Of a stretch of DNA of 64,000 nt, positions 1-13,800 are shown in pieces (the first letter of the stretch is position 1; each line of letters starts with the position of its first letter). The notes below the pieces were generated by a model. The model saw only the letters and a program-made list of their open reading frames with translations. It was not told the DNA's origin and ran no database searches. The DNA is from Oncomelania hupensis. Its lineage: Eukaryota > Mollusca > Gastropoda > Littorinimorpha > Pomatiopsidae. The position numbers and the translations under genes were made by a program. The stretch is from contig CM072516.1 of assembly GCA_036898135.1 (NCBI GenBank), positions 22,995,239 through 23,059,238 of the forward strand. The letters run 5' to 3'.

Positions 1-74
1 TAACAGTAGCGCTACTACTACTTATGATGATGATGATGATGATGACATTATCCTAATCATCTTGAAAAACTCAC

Positions 75-3000
75 TTCCACTACAGACATCTCTTCATCGT
101 CATCATCGTCATCATCATCCAGACTTGATTCCTTGGGAGCAGGCAGGCGTGGTAATAACCTGACCAGCACCTCTAGGTACCACTTGCTAGTCAGTGCATC
201 CAGTTCACCTGAACGATTAGAAAGAACATAATTACAGTGCATAAAAGTTAAACATCTTAACCATCACACACCTCCCTTGAGACATGATAAATCAATAAAA
301 GGAAAGTACACCAACTCTGCACATCAATCAGAACGCAACGCACAAAGTGTGGTGTTCAAACTGACATTATTGGCAAACCTAAGCTGATGATCTCAATTTG
401 CAAATAGCAAACTGCTTTAAAGTTAAGAGCTGGAGGTCTCATTTTATGCACACAGATACAGGCTATTTAATCAAAGATTCTTCACTAACCAACATGTTTC
501 TCTCCCAGCAGAAGAATGGCAAACAGAAGCCAAGGGGACGATAAGACATCAGGATAAGTTGACAGCCGAAATTGATGTAGTGACGATGCTGAGGCTGATG
601 GCCCCAGAGACATTGCGGAGGCCATGGATTTGGGAGTAGAAGTGCCTAGCCTGCTGTCTGCACAAGTGTCTAAGGCTGGGTCTGATGTCTGTGTGATAAG
701 AGCCTGGATCAGCTCCACGAAGGGGAAGGGATACTTGCCATAAGCCATGGCTGGCAATAGAAACTGAGCCACTTGCTCCGAGAAAGCTGGGCACAGCAGC
801 GTGCGACAAACAGCCAGCAAGACCTGACGACTGCAACATGGTATATTTAAATACAAATTTACACACTTGTTCAGTCCACAGAATAAAACGTAATATTATA
901 TACAGTTAAGCTGTAAACCTGAAAATAACTATCCTACCTGAAAGCCTTGTCTGCAGTGCTAGTGGCAAAGCTGATTGGGTTCATGATGAGGTCTAGAACG
1001 CTGCCAGCAATTGGAGTAGGCGGAACAGGGGACCGTTCCAGACTGGATGGTACCTTATGTGTCAATATCTCCTTCATGCACTCAAAGTAACCTAAGCCAT
1101 GAAAAGGAAAATATATAATAAAGATAAAAATCACTTTATCTCAACAGAAAAAATGTATGAATTAGTAACCTGTGATATTTTGAAAACAGAACAAAGCCCT
1201 CTTTGATGAAACGTGAATACACCAACAAACTTGTTTCAGATTAGTTGTGTATGAAGATGCCCCACTTTACAAGTAAATAGAAGGGCAAAGCCCATATGAT
1301 TCATATGCTCCTTATGGAATTCGCAATATTTAACATGAAAATGCGTGCCCAGAAAAAACAAAATGAAATGGTGGCACTAAAATGCAAAGTAATCCCAACT
1401 TTGATTTTTCAATGCACTTGACCTTGAGATGACATTGACCTCCAACTCCAAATACACTCAAGTACTATCAAATAAACTACAGCAAAAGTTGTATTATGCC
1501 CCACCCCTTCCCCAAAATGGTGACATCGGGAGGGGGAGGATGGGGGGAGATGGGGGCAGGGGGGCAGTACATAGACTCACACTGCTATGCATGTGAATCA
1601 ATACCAAATTCCCCATTCTGACTTCTTTTAGTATTTAATAAGCCGGTTTCCAGCGACCTTGCCTTTGGTGGAGTGTCAAAGACTTATCAAGCATATGCTG
1701 TGCATAGGCGAACGCCCTCAGCAGCCCCTGACACTCAGACTGGGGTCAGCATCACTACCTATATCATCTTGGTAGATACGGCAAAAGGTCCATTCCATAC
1801 AGAAAAGCAAAACTCACTATTCTGAACTCATAACACTCAATCTAAATAAGCCTAAAATTAAGTTATCTCACCATGCCTGATGAGGTGGCTGAACAGCAAG
1901 GTGACAATGGCTTGGGGGCTTCTGTCGCACAAAGATGTCACAGGTTCAAAGAGCGATGAAGAGATGAACACCTCTAGTATTCTCATGGGAACTGCGATAG
2001 GGGCCGAAGTGTTCAAAATGCTCTCCAAATATCTGTGAAAAAGTTTAATCTGCCATTATAAAGTGTACAAGAGAAAATTGTTGTTTACATTTCTCTACAG
2101 TAACTGTTGACCCTAAAACCAGTATTTAAGAAAAAAAAAAGCTTTATGAAATTCCTCGTCATCTTCTACTGACCTCAAGTTGATTTCCAGCAGTCTTTTC
2201 ATCAGCAGGATGGCCTGTGGTGGGTCTTGAAACACAAACTGTATGAAGTCCTCTTTCTGTTTCAGCAGCTGCTGGCTAACCAACACCTAAATGAATGAAA
2301 GAATGTAATAAGCTCATACAAATTATCGATGTGCTGCATATGGAGCAGCTCTAGAGCTTTTAAAGCGCTATATAAAAGTTATAAATGAAATTAATATTTT
2401 CACCGCACCAGAAAACAAGAAAAGCAAATGTTCTTGATAATAGAATTTAATGCAACAGAAAACAGCAAAAGCCCTGAAATCATAACCCCTTGTAACCCTG
2501 TTATTGTAGGTAGGCAATGTGAGATGCCAATAGCTGTGCACATATAAAATATGTGGCAATTTTATCTATAAACAAATCTCTTGACCACATCAAGGGAGAT
2601 AATACTGCTAACAGTTTCATTCTTTTGTAGATATGTCATGAAGTTTCCTTTCATAAACTGTTTTAGAGAATAGTTTAACTTTCATTTATATTTTTTTAAT
2701 GTGAAAAATATGTGGAAGTTTCTCCTTTGGATGAGAATATAAACCAAGGTCTAGTCTGAGCACACATCACATGGTCTTTCAAGATCTTGATGCTCATGTC
2801 AAGTGAGTGCCAATTACATAAACACTACGCAAGAACTTAAAGGAAACTAAATAGCAGCCACCTACCAAACGCTGTCCATCTCTGTTAGGTCTGAAGACCA
2901 GAGTGATTTTTTGCGCAAGGCGGGCTAATACAGAAGGATGGACAACAGGGGACTTCATCACAGAAGCCAGCTCTGTGTCAAACTCATCTAATACGGCTTC

Positions 3001-4814
3001 ATTCTGAAATCACAGTTTAAAACAGTCAAAAAAAACCAACAACAGTGTATGACTAGTTTCCTCTACAAAATAAGCTGACAAGAGTTCATAGAAATACAAA
3101 AAGAACACAAAGAAAGCAAAACAGTATTCAAAACATATTCTTAACCCTCACACTGGGTATCACAACAAAAATAACATATGATGCACTTTACAATCACTTA
3201 GAACTATTAATTGTTTTTATTTTCTTTGGGCCATAGCTGAAAGGAACAACTGTATTTTGCTCCTATGGTCAATGAGTAGGATCTTGAGCTTAAAGTTTCC
3301 ACTTTTCAATATGTTTATGCATTGTTTATAAATAACTGAACAGATCATGTCTGACTATTAACATTTTAAGCAGCAACAATAAAGAGTACAGAGCTTAAAA
3401 AACAATTCTATACGATAATTGGGCCAGTGAAAATGAAATGCTGGACACTTAATAGTTTATTTACCTGTCTTTTCCGTATGCGAAATCCTCGATACACTGA
3501 TTGTATCTGTTTTGCACTTGCCTCTCGCAGTCTAGCATTCTGGAACATTGGTCATACAATGTATACACTACAAAGAGAGATTGCCACATTTAACAAATTA
3601 GAAAGTCCACACGCACATTTTTATTGAAATTATACATAAGTTAATGCAAACTGGCTTGCTTCCAGTTTGTTTTTTAATTAAAGATAAAACAGACTTTAGA
3701 CGCATGCATCTTGCCACCTCTAAATAATTATGGTCTGATCTCCAACAAAACTCACATAAAATCAAGACAAAGTCGTTTGGAAATCTGTGTCATAACAAAT
3801 CCTGCCTTAGTTATATTCCATTGTCAAAACTCCATAATTAAAGCATGGCTGAAACAGCTTTGTGTAAAAGTGAACTCTCCGTCAGTGGTAGTAAGCTATT
3901 TTTAACCATGCAAGGCTACCGCTTTGCTCAAAGCCCTCGCGCTCTGTTCTTGCTCGCAAAACAAAGAGAATGTTCTTGCTCGCAAAACAAAGTGAATGTG
4001 TTTGCTCATGCTCTGTAATTTTGAGCTCAAAAAGTGACCGTTTTATGTGGAATGTCCTAGTCATTGTGGTAATCTTTTGCATTTAGTTACTTTCATATCT
4101 AAGCTTTAAGTTAGCGTAAACTAGAACCACAGCTGTGATTTCATTTGTGTTATATTTAACTGGATTTGGCAGTCTGTAGCTATACTTCCTGCACTATAAG
4201 CTGATTTAAATTGCACCGGTTTTCGAGCATGTATACATTTTCTTATTACACGTGCTGATCATTTAAATCCAACTGACAGTCACCTCTCGTTTCTGACGTT
4301 CATCTTGAGCTCTCTTTAACAACGAGTCCTTCTGCTCCTGAAAATGAAACAAGACAATGAATGTAAAATGAAAACTAATAAAATAGTATTCCTACTAGTA
4401 GGCCTAATACTAGTAATAGGTCAATGTGAATGCTAAACAAAGTAAATGCGCAAGTACAATAATATCGTATAATAATTTCTGCGCTTTGAACTGATATTGT
4501 TCCTTGGGAAAAAGAACTATATAAGTATCCTTATTATTAATATTATTATTATTATCGTAATAATGACTCGGTATAATGCGAAAATGTATTGTTATTTGTT
4601 ATCTTTCACTAAGAAAGGAAAAAAAAGAACAGAAAAAAAGAACAGAAACAAAACAAATTGAAATAAATCATTAAATAAATACATACAAAGAAAATAAAAG
4701 GAAAGTTGTTTAGATCTCAGCTAAAATCAGTTGCAAAACAGAACAAACCTGCTTGCTGGCACCACGAAGCGATTGGGATGGTTTAGAACGATAGTTTCCT
4801 TCAAAACTCCACAT
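75..4814 (-). CDS. UBE3C: UBE3C, HECT-type E3 ubiquitin ligase, N-terminal exons only
   Basis: UBE3C is a HECT ubiquitin ligase that acts with the proteasome on poorly processed substrates. Nine coding exons are visible, in transcription order: 4814-4749, 4337-4284, 3539-3465, 3003-2866, 2286-2174, 2032-1872, 1091-938, 830-490 and 208-75. All have AG/GT borders and consistent phases, giving 301 codons. The start reads MWSFEGNYRSKPSQSLRGAS, which matches the conserved N-terminus of the family. Exon 2 is the charged QKDSLLKRAQDER segment, and exon 3 holds an IQ motif (IQSVYRGFRIRKRQ, about residues 48-65). Exon 9 carries an acidic run of eight Asp. The catalytic HECT domain would lie beyond the left edge. 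The start is chosen because it is the first ATG, fits the family N-terminus and precedes a good donor. The family is usually about 1,080 residues, so roughly a quarter is present. No frame break is seen. Confidence 0.93.
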
Positions 4815-5156
4815 CTTGAATTTGGACTACGAATACAATCAAACAAAAAACATACAGGGCAAATTTATCATAACAATGTGTTTCTAGAACTCTCAAACGT
4901 CTCTTCTCACAGCTGAGACGAACTGCCTTGTCATGACACCAGACGTCGCAGATTCCATAAATTTCACAACTGCATGTTCCATTCGTCCATCCTATAAATA
5001 GTAACCAACCACAACTGTCTTGACATGCTCAGTTTCAACAGTCGACATCTAGGCCTACTTCCGGTGAATCGACGCACATGGAAGAGGCTGAATTGGGCTT
5101 GTTTACCATTCTGTCAAAATACACTTTTCCAAAACAAAAGAATTAGTTATTGCACA
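4815..5156. promoter_or_regulatory. Shared head-to-head promoter of UBE3C and DPH5
   Basis: Only about 340 bp separate the divergent start codons of UBE3C (minus) and DPH5 (plus), so both promoters and 5' UTRs must fit here. A TATA-like word (CTATAAATAG) lies near 4992 on the plus strand. Transcription starts cannot be fixed from sequence alone. The bidirectional role is inferred from layout. Confidence 0.6.
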
Positions 5157-8100
5157 ATGTTTTATCTTGTTGGTCTTGGTTTGGGAGACGACAAGGATGT
5201 TACTGTGAATGGATTGGAAGTGATCAAACGAGCAAAGAGAGTTTTTCTAGAAGCCTACACATCAGTGTTGACGGTTGGTAAAGAACAACTGGTACGTCAA
5301 TCACTGCATCTGATCAGTATGCATAATATCATATCATATCATATCATATCATATCATATCATATCATATCATATCATATATATGGCTTTGTAGGCTATCA
5401 GCCTTTATTGCCTGCTCTAGGTCACTTGCGGAGGTTTTATGTGCTTTTACCCTCGCACTACAATTATGGATGCACGCACTTATTACCATTAATAAATTTC
5501 TAAGTCTGTTTTGTACACCTTAGATTTCCAAAAACTATCAATACCATTCTTAAATGAGTTTACTGTTCCTGCTGTCACAACAAATTGTGGTAAATTATTC
5601 CATGCATTTATTATTCTATTAGTAAAGAAACAACTATAATTAGAGGTGGTAACATTTTGTTTATCTAATTTTAGTGAGTGTCCTCTTGTGTTAGTCAAAA
5701 CACTTTTATAAAACAATAAAAAGATCTTCTTCCCCCCCCTCCTCTTCCCCTCCCCCCCTGTCAGTCATTCAGAATAATTTAATTGGAGTGTGTATGTAAA
5801 AACATGGCGGCAAGGACAGGGTTGATTTTATCTATCGTCGAAAACGTAGCAAACAGCAATGGCAGGTAACCAGCATCAAGGTGTCAGTGTCCCTGAGTTG
5901 AAGCAACTCGCCAGAAGGGCCATTTTCAACGGAAAAATCCGGCGAGCGATAACAGTGCAATGCGAGGACCGGCAACCATTTTAACTACCACATGCCCCAT
6001 GATCTAGTTGTATGTTACCGCAGATCAACTAATGAATGAACAAGAATGGCGTGTGTTCGAAAGAGAACTTTCCGCCAAATGTTTATTTCGAGAATCTCTC
6101 AGTTCAAAACGTCAGAAAGAATCAATAACATATTTACACATGAATTTTCGACCTTGGCTGTGTGTGATTCAAAAGGTGAGAGACTATTTCATTCATGGTG
6201 AAACATGAATGAATGAACATTGAGGTTTAACGTCTACACCCACCATTGGCGATATGGCAGACGGGGATAACCATCCCAGGGAAATAGGGGTAGGGACCTG
6301 AATCAACACTGAACCACCAGAGCAATCATACTGCTAAAATGGATAGTGAAAATTGCCACATTTCATATCGCCCACCACGGGATTCAAACCTGGGTCATCG
6401 GTGTGCCAACCGAACGCTCTACCACTTGAGCTACGGCAGTGGGACTAGGTGAAACGTTCCAAAGAAAGAAACAGAATGGAGCAGAATACAAACTACAGAA
6501 ACTATAATTATATTACATGTGGAGAATATTATGCAAGTTTCCAGTGCAGATCAGTGAAGTGGGGGACAGTTTACTTTAGGGGAAGAAAATCAATTATTGA
6601 ACATCATTGAGGTCTGTTGTTTACTACAACTCCACCTTCCAGATCTATACAGGCAAAGAATGTCTTGATTCAAAGATCATCAGACATCATCATCATGGTA
6701 TAATCCAGGGCTGCTTGTGGTCAGCAATTACCTTAATCCAAGCTCTAGATTCCTGGGTCCGTTAGATGGAACAGCCGTTTGCGGCAGACACACTACCCAA
6801 TCCATGTCAGGCCTATATGGACGACCTGTATGCCACAGCCTACAAAGAAGAGGACATCCGCTCTATGATGGAGAAGACGGAGAGGTTCATGGACTACACT
6901 GGCATGTAGGTCAAGCCCCAGAAGTACACCACAATCCACGGCCAGTGCTCAGATGCATGTTGGGCTACCACAGACCGCACGGCGCATTTGGAGCTAACAG
7001 TGCAAGACGTGACCATCCCCAAGTTCAGTAAGGAAACATCATACACCTACCTCAGCTTCCAACTCAACCTGACCTGGACAGCGGCCAGTGGACAAGCAGA
7101 CCATGCCAGAGAGGAATTCAGCGCCGCTTTTGACCACATCTCCACCTCACCCCTACCAATTAACAAGAAGATAGTGGCAGTGAATGTGATGGCGACATCC
7201 AAGCTGAACTTCTATTTTAGTAACCTCACTTTCACTGAGAAGTTTTTGAAAGATCTGGAGGACCTCATTGTGAACTTTGTCAGGGAACTGCTGAAGCTGA
7301 ATTCATCATCTACACGGGTGCAGATCTTGACCCCTAGAAGCCAAGTTTGGCTAGGCTTGCTCAAGCCCAGTACGATGTACCACGCTAAGCGCATCTCGTT
7401 CCTACTGTCCACCCTCAACAGCGATGATTGCCACGTTCAGCATGCCGCCCGCGAGAGTCTCAATCTTCCCATGCAGAAGCGCAAGGTGCCACTAGCAGAG
7501 GTTGGTGAAGACAACTTCCGCGGCTACAAGCTGAACAAGAAGCGAGGGCTGGAAAAGAAGAGTCGGGTGAGCAAAGTCGACGTGGGTGGAGCTGCTTGAG
7601 CTATGCATGCGTCTTAACAGCGATCTTGATTATGACGAACACAGCGACTTATATGGCAAGAATTTGCAGTCCGCTGAGGAGGCCGACATACAGACTTGCT
7701 ACTATGACCCCCGAGAGCTGTACTTGGCCATGAAGCGACTGGAGGTGAGCAACACTGGGTCAGCCTTCATCGACAGGGCAGGCTTCAGAGAGAAGCAGCG
7801 TGTTTCACTAACTTGGCTTGTTCTGTGGGCCATCTGACCAACAGCAGTGTCAAATGACCATCTCACCAGATTCATCGCTAAAGACAAATTGAAGCTATTG
7901 GAAACTAATATAGTCAAAGCACCTACTATACGGAAGAATATGAGCAGGTGTGTTCACTATGCAGCTTTTCAGTGAGACACCAACTCCCATGCCTTGAACT
8001 GCTGCCGGAGACTGCGAGGCTTGTACACAGAGCAGCATAATAGATGTGTGGAGCTGGTGAGGAAGGTTCTGGAAAAAAACCTGTTGTCACTGAACACGTG

Positions 8101-10313
8101 GCTATGTTCGAGAACCAGAAGAACAGCCTGTAACGTTTGACAGAGCGAAATCCGTGAACAACAGCAGACCCAATTTATGTCTTTTTGACCACAGAAACTG
8201 GTTAGCCTTATTAGTGGAGTTTGCCAACCTCTTTGACTCTTTCATAGAGCAGTGCTACCAGAATAAGTTCCAGAAATACATGCCACTCTGTCTCTTCATA
8301 AGCGATGCTGGCTTTAGTAGAAAAGTCATCGTTCTGGTGATAGGCTCGCTAGGGTCTGTTCATAGGCATGTAGTGTCAAGCCTATGCCTAATGGGCTATG
8401 AAGGAGACAGAGTAAAGGGCTGGCCAAATACCTCAGTATGCCAGTGATGATTGGGTCAAGGAGGGTGTGGGTACGAAGGAATTTAATGTGTCAGAGGCAG
8501 TAAACATCCAGATAGCCAGATCAGTATAGAGGAAGGACGAATTTGATTGACAGCAACTTCAAATTGATAGGAAAACACCAGTGCTGAGTCTCTGAGCTGT
8601 GTGTGTTGGATAAGTGTGGGGGGAGGGGGAAAGTGGGGAAGAAGGGGGGGTAAGGGTAATGTATTTATTATTGTATTTGTTTATTTATGTTATAATTTAT
8701 ATGTATGTGTGAGTAAGTTTATGTGGATGGATGTATGTGAGTGTTATGTTGTATTGTTGCATGTTTTATCCAGAAGTAATTAGTGTAAAGGCTGTGTTTT
8801 TCATGTTATATTTCTGTATGTTTTGTTATAAAGTATGAAGGCTGTATTCTTCTGTGTCACTTTCTGTGTTCCAAGATGTTCTGATGGTTGCTAATCAGTG
8901 CAGTATTTGCTATTGTATTGTTTGAACCACATACTATAATATTGTGACAAAATATGCAGGTAAAGTGTTATCTTGTCATCATTGTGACATTTTTGTCTTG
9001 GTATAGATCAGCAACACAAATACACACTGGGAATGCTTGGAACTTTAGCTGTTTAACATTCATAATTAGGTATGACAACCCTTTTCATTGGTGGGTGGCT
9101 GACACCTCCCCCCCACCCCCCAATTTCCTACTCCTACCCCATGCCCACAAAGCTGATAAATGCTCTAAACAGAGATAGAGACAAAATGGATGCAATAATG
9201 CACATCCATACATCAAACATACAACTAAGATGGTGCGATTGCCTCCCTCTCTCTTTCTCAGTCTTCATTAGGACTAAAAATAAATAAATAAATAAACTTT
9301 TAAACAAAAAATAATTTCCTTGTTCTAAATAAAATATTGGTGTATACAATTAAATTACTTTTCAGATATATATATATATATATATATATAAATGTTACCA
9401 AGTTATTTCTAATACTGTTCAAGTTAGAAGTTCTTGTAAATTTTTCCAATCATGAGCCAGATTTGCCTGTCATATAGTCATATATACTCAATGCAATTTC
9501 CCCTTGGCAGCAAATGGTTTAAGATTTAAATTTCAAAAAAATTAATACATTTGTTTGGGAACAAAGGTCAAATATAACTTGTGTGATTTTCTTGAGAAAC
9601 AAGAAGACCCCCTTCTATTGTTACTATTCAAATAAACCAGTAAAAGTTTTTGTACTGTGCATTATTAATAAACTAAAGTCAGCAGTAGTAAAACGTTTTT
9701 GCTTTGCTTTTATTTTATTTTATTTCTTTGCAGGAGAAGCTTTATGGACGGGATGTAATTTTGGCTGATCGTGATACTGTGGAACAAAGTTCAGGTAAAC
9801 CTCACACATACATTTAACCTTAATATTAAAAGTTTAAAAAAAGTGTGCGTTTCGCTACTTCATTTTTAACTTATTGACTCATAACCTTTGGGTTGTTGGG
9901 AAGAGAGGTTTGAGGACTCCTTTTTCTTTAGCCAGCTTTATGCATTACCGTTCACAGTTTTAAATAGAGCCAGGTGCCCATTCGCAGGTGGGTGGATTGG
10001 GGTATACAGTGCGCTGTTTAATTCTTTTGTTGTTCTTTGGCAGCATCCAAGCACTATCCGGACTCAACGTTGCTTAATAAAACAATTTAAACATGTGCCC
10101 AAAACCACAATGCTAATGCGCTGCTCTAACATAGTGCAACCGTGTGAATAGTGTTATCACAAAATGTTGAGGTATCTACTGCATAAAAACAAAAAAATGA
10201 ATAGTATGTCATGTGTAGAAGAAAGAAAGTAAATTGAAAAGGAGTAATCTTGGGGTGAAGTAATTTATACATTATAAGTGTTTGAGTTTCTATTATTATT
10301 GTTGTTGTTATTA

Positions 10314-10355
<42 letters not shown>

Positions 10356-10812
10356 CATCTAATCGAGGTATATAGCTTTAGGCGAGTACAGAACAATTTT
10401 AACTATAAAACAACAAGGAAACTCATGATCTTTTATATATTTATATATTATATTATATTTATAAACTATATATATATATTTATATATTATATTTATGTGT
10501 GTGTGTGTGTGAGTGTGTGTGTATTAGAAAGATGTTCGTTTATAAAATTTATAAACGAACATCTTTATTACACACTCACACACACACACACACACATATA
10601 ATATATAGGCCTAACAGGGCGTGGGCACTGATATGGCGGTGTAGGGCTCTTCCATCCAGCGGATCCAGGGATCCAAGACTTGGATGAATGCTATGGCGAA
10701 CCAGGGGCAACCTTGGTGATCTTCGACACCAGCGACCCTCTGCGTTGTATTTGAAAAGTGGAGTTGGTGTAGTGATCGGTGGTAATGTCAACAATCTGCT
10801 GTGGATAGTCCG

Positions 10813-10846
<34 letters not shown>

Positions 10847-13800
10847 CACATGAGAACTATGACTATCTACTGCATAAAAAGATGTTAAAAAATGTATAGC
10901 GTGTGCAGAAAGATAGAAAGCAAATTAAAGACAAAAGATTAGGGAGCGTGGTTTGTTCTGCTGTGTAGTATTATTATCTGTTTTGTTTTATAATTATATT
11001 TTTTGAGTTCCACAGATGAGCTTCTGGCTGATGCTGAGACTGATGACATCGTCTTTCTTGTGGTTGGAGATCCAGTTGGGTGAGTAGGGTCATGGATTGG
11101 AATTCATACCGGGTCTTTTAACTTGCTGACCACACCTTCAAGTCAGATATTCCTTATTCATGTTAGTCCATTAGGGTCACATGATGATCTCCCAGGCAGG
11201 TCTAGGCCTCCTTTAACACTTTCCAGGTGCTCCACCCTGTGTGGTATGAGATGCTGTCATTCAAACTTACAGATGAAGGTGAAGCATAGTATTTAGGGTT
11301 TGATTTAAGTGATTAGCAGGAAACCTGTTAAACTATGCCAGAGGTTAAGCTGTTAGCTAATAGTAAGGTTATGGTCTGAATATAAATTACAATACTAATT
11401 TATGAGAAGAAAAGGCAAGGAAGCAGCTATCAGATTTAGAGGTACACTAATAGTCTCGTAAGTTGTGATGCTAATATGAATGCCACTCATTCAATGATTC
11501 AACGATTCAACGAAGTTTATTGGCCAAATTGACATAAAACATGCACATGGAATATGTTGCGATGTGGCAGTAACATTTATAAAACATTTATGCAAACACA
11601 CGTTTACCAGCTAATAAAATACCTATCAAGCGTGCACACAAACACACGCAAACAACAAATAGTAAAAATAAACAAGTAGGTGCCAGTGGATTATCACGTG
11701 ACGTTAGTTACAGCATTATGAATTTGACATTATGAGGAATTTAAAGCGAGAGCAGCCTCTGGAAAAAAAGAATATCTAAAACGGTTTGTTCTGGTTTTGA
11801 TGGCTCTGAAGCGCCTGCCGGACGGGAGGAGCTCGAACAGATGGCCGGCTGGGTGTGAGGGGTCAGCTGTGATGTTTCTAGCTCTACGGACCAAGCGCGT
11901 GTTGTAGATCGAGGCGACAGATGGAAGTTCGCACCCGATAACTCTGGACGCGTGTTTCACGATGCGCTCAAGTTGCACTTTCTCCTCATCAGTGGCACCA
12001 CCAAACCAGGTAGTGATGCCAAAGCAGAGGATGCTTTCGATCACTGCGCGATAGAACTGCGTCAGGACTTTTGCAGGCAACCTGAACTTCTTGAGTTGAC
12101 TCAAGAAGTGCAGGCGCTGTTGGCACTTTTTGATGATGAGGGTGGTGTTGTTTCCCCATGACAAGTCGTTCGAAATGACTGTGCCTAAAAATTTGAACTC
12201 TTCGACTTGTTCAACACTTTCACCGTTGATCACAAGTGGTGAAAGTGGATCTTTAATTCTTCGAAAATCGACAATCATTTCTTTTGTTTTTGAAACGTTG
12301 AGCTCGAGGTTGTTCTCTGAGCACCAGTCAACCAACCGTTCGACCTCATCCCGATAGGCGGTCTCGTCGTCTTTGCTAATCAGGCCCTCAGTGGTGGTGT
12401 CATCAGAAAATTTAATGACATGAACGGATGGAACATGTGACACACAATCATTTGTGAACAATGTAAAGAGAAGAGGGGAAAGAACACAACCCTGAGGTTC
12501 TCCAGTGTTCAAAATCCTGGAGTCAGACAACATCTTGCCCACCCTGACTACCTGGGGGCGATCCAGCAAAAAGTCTAAAAGCCAATGGCACACAGAATGA
12601 TGGCAGACAGAATGCTTATGGCTTTTATCTTATGGCTTTTATCTTGACATATATTTAGTGTCGATCTTTAAATTTGGATAATTTCAGCTATGTTATATTG
12701 TTTTGTACCCCTTGGGGTCATGAGCAATCTTGCCACTGTAGATTGTTCTAACCTATAAAGGGAAAAGTGAAAGCCCCAGTTGAAAACCTGTCTTTCCTTT
12801 ATAGGCATGACCGATTCACTGCGGCAACAGTACCCCCGTTGGAGTGCCGGGGGTTTCAGTATAAATAGTATCCCCACTTTCTGGAAATTTAGTGCTTTAA
12901 ATTCCCACTGTCGCTGTCTTCCTCATTTGCTCTTTCCCATTCCTGCTCTGCCCTATCACTCTGCTATACTATCTTCTTCTTCGCTAGATCAATGACCTAC
13001 CTTTTTTCTTGAAAACTCTTCCTGGACAAGACTCCTTGTTTGTGTATGAGGTCTGTTGGATCAGCTTGGGAGTATTGGACGCTTTCTGCCGGGTGGTCAC
13101 TAGGGCTTCCTATGATGTTATTATTTAGCAATATAGGCATTTTATATGTATGTGTTTTGTTGATAATTTATAATGATGTTTGTATTCTATTTTGTTTTTG
13201 TAACCGGGGGTTCGATTAGTTGGGGTAAAGCCTCAGCCGTCCCCTGCGTGGGATGTCTTTATTGTAAAGTGACTGGCCGGTGGAGGGCATTCAGTTTTCC
13301 CACTAGGGTTATTTCAGCAGATCTTTTATGCGGATCGGGGGTTGTCCGGTCCTGATTTGGCTCGGAAGAGTCCGCTGGACCTAAAGCAACAATCAATCAA
13401 TCAATCAATATTGTTTTGTTAAAAACACTGCGTACACTGTGTTTTAAAGTTTACATTTGAGCCATATTTTATATCATTAATAACTAGCTGATGTTGAATG
13501 CAAAAGATTGCTGTATGCATACACAGGCTTTTCTTTTGTAACTTTGGACATTTTTCTGTTTATTCAAGTTTGTAAGACATTTTTTAGACAATTACACCGA
13601 GCCAAGGAAATGATAATGGAATGCTTTGATCAGAAATAGAATTGATAAGCTGAATTTATTATATTATCAATACTGTAATTTGTTTTAGTATTACAATAAA
13701 GATGTATTGTACTGCTTAGGATTGTATTGCATGAATGGAGAAGTATACCAGTCAATATTGGCATTATCATCACTATACACATGATTGTTGTAAATGAGTA

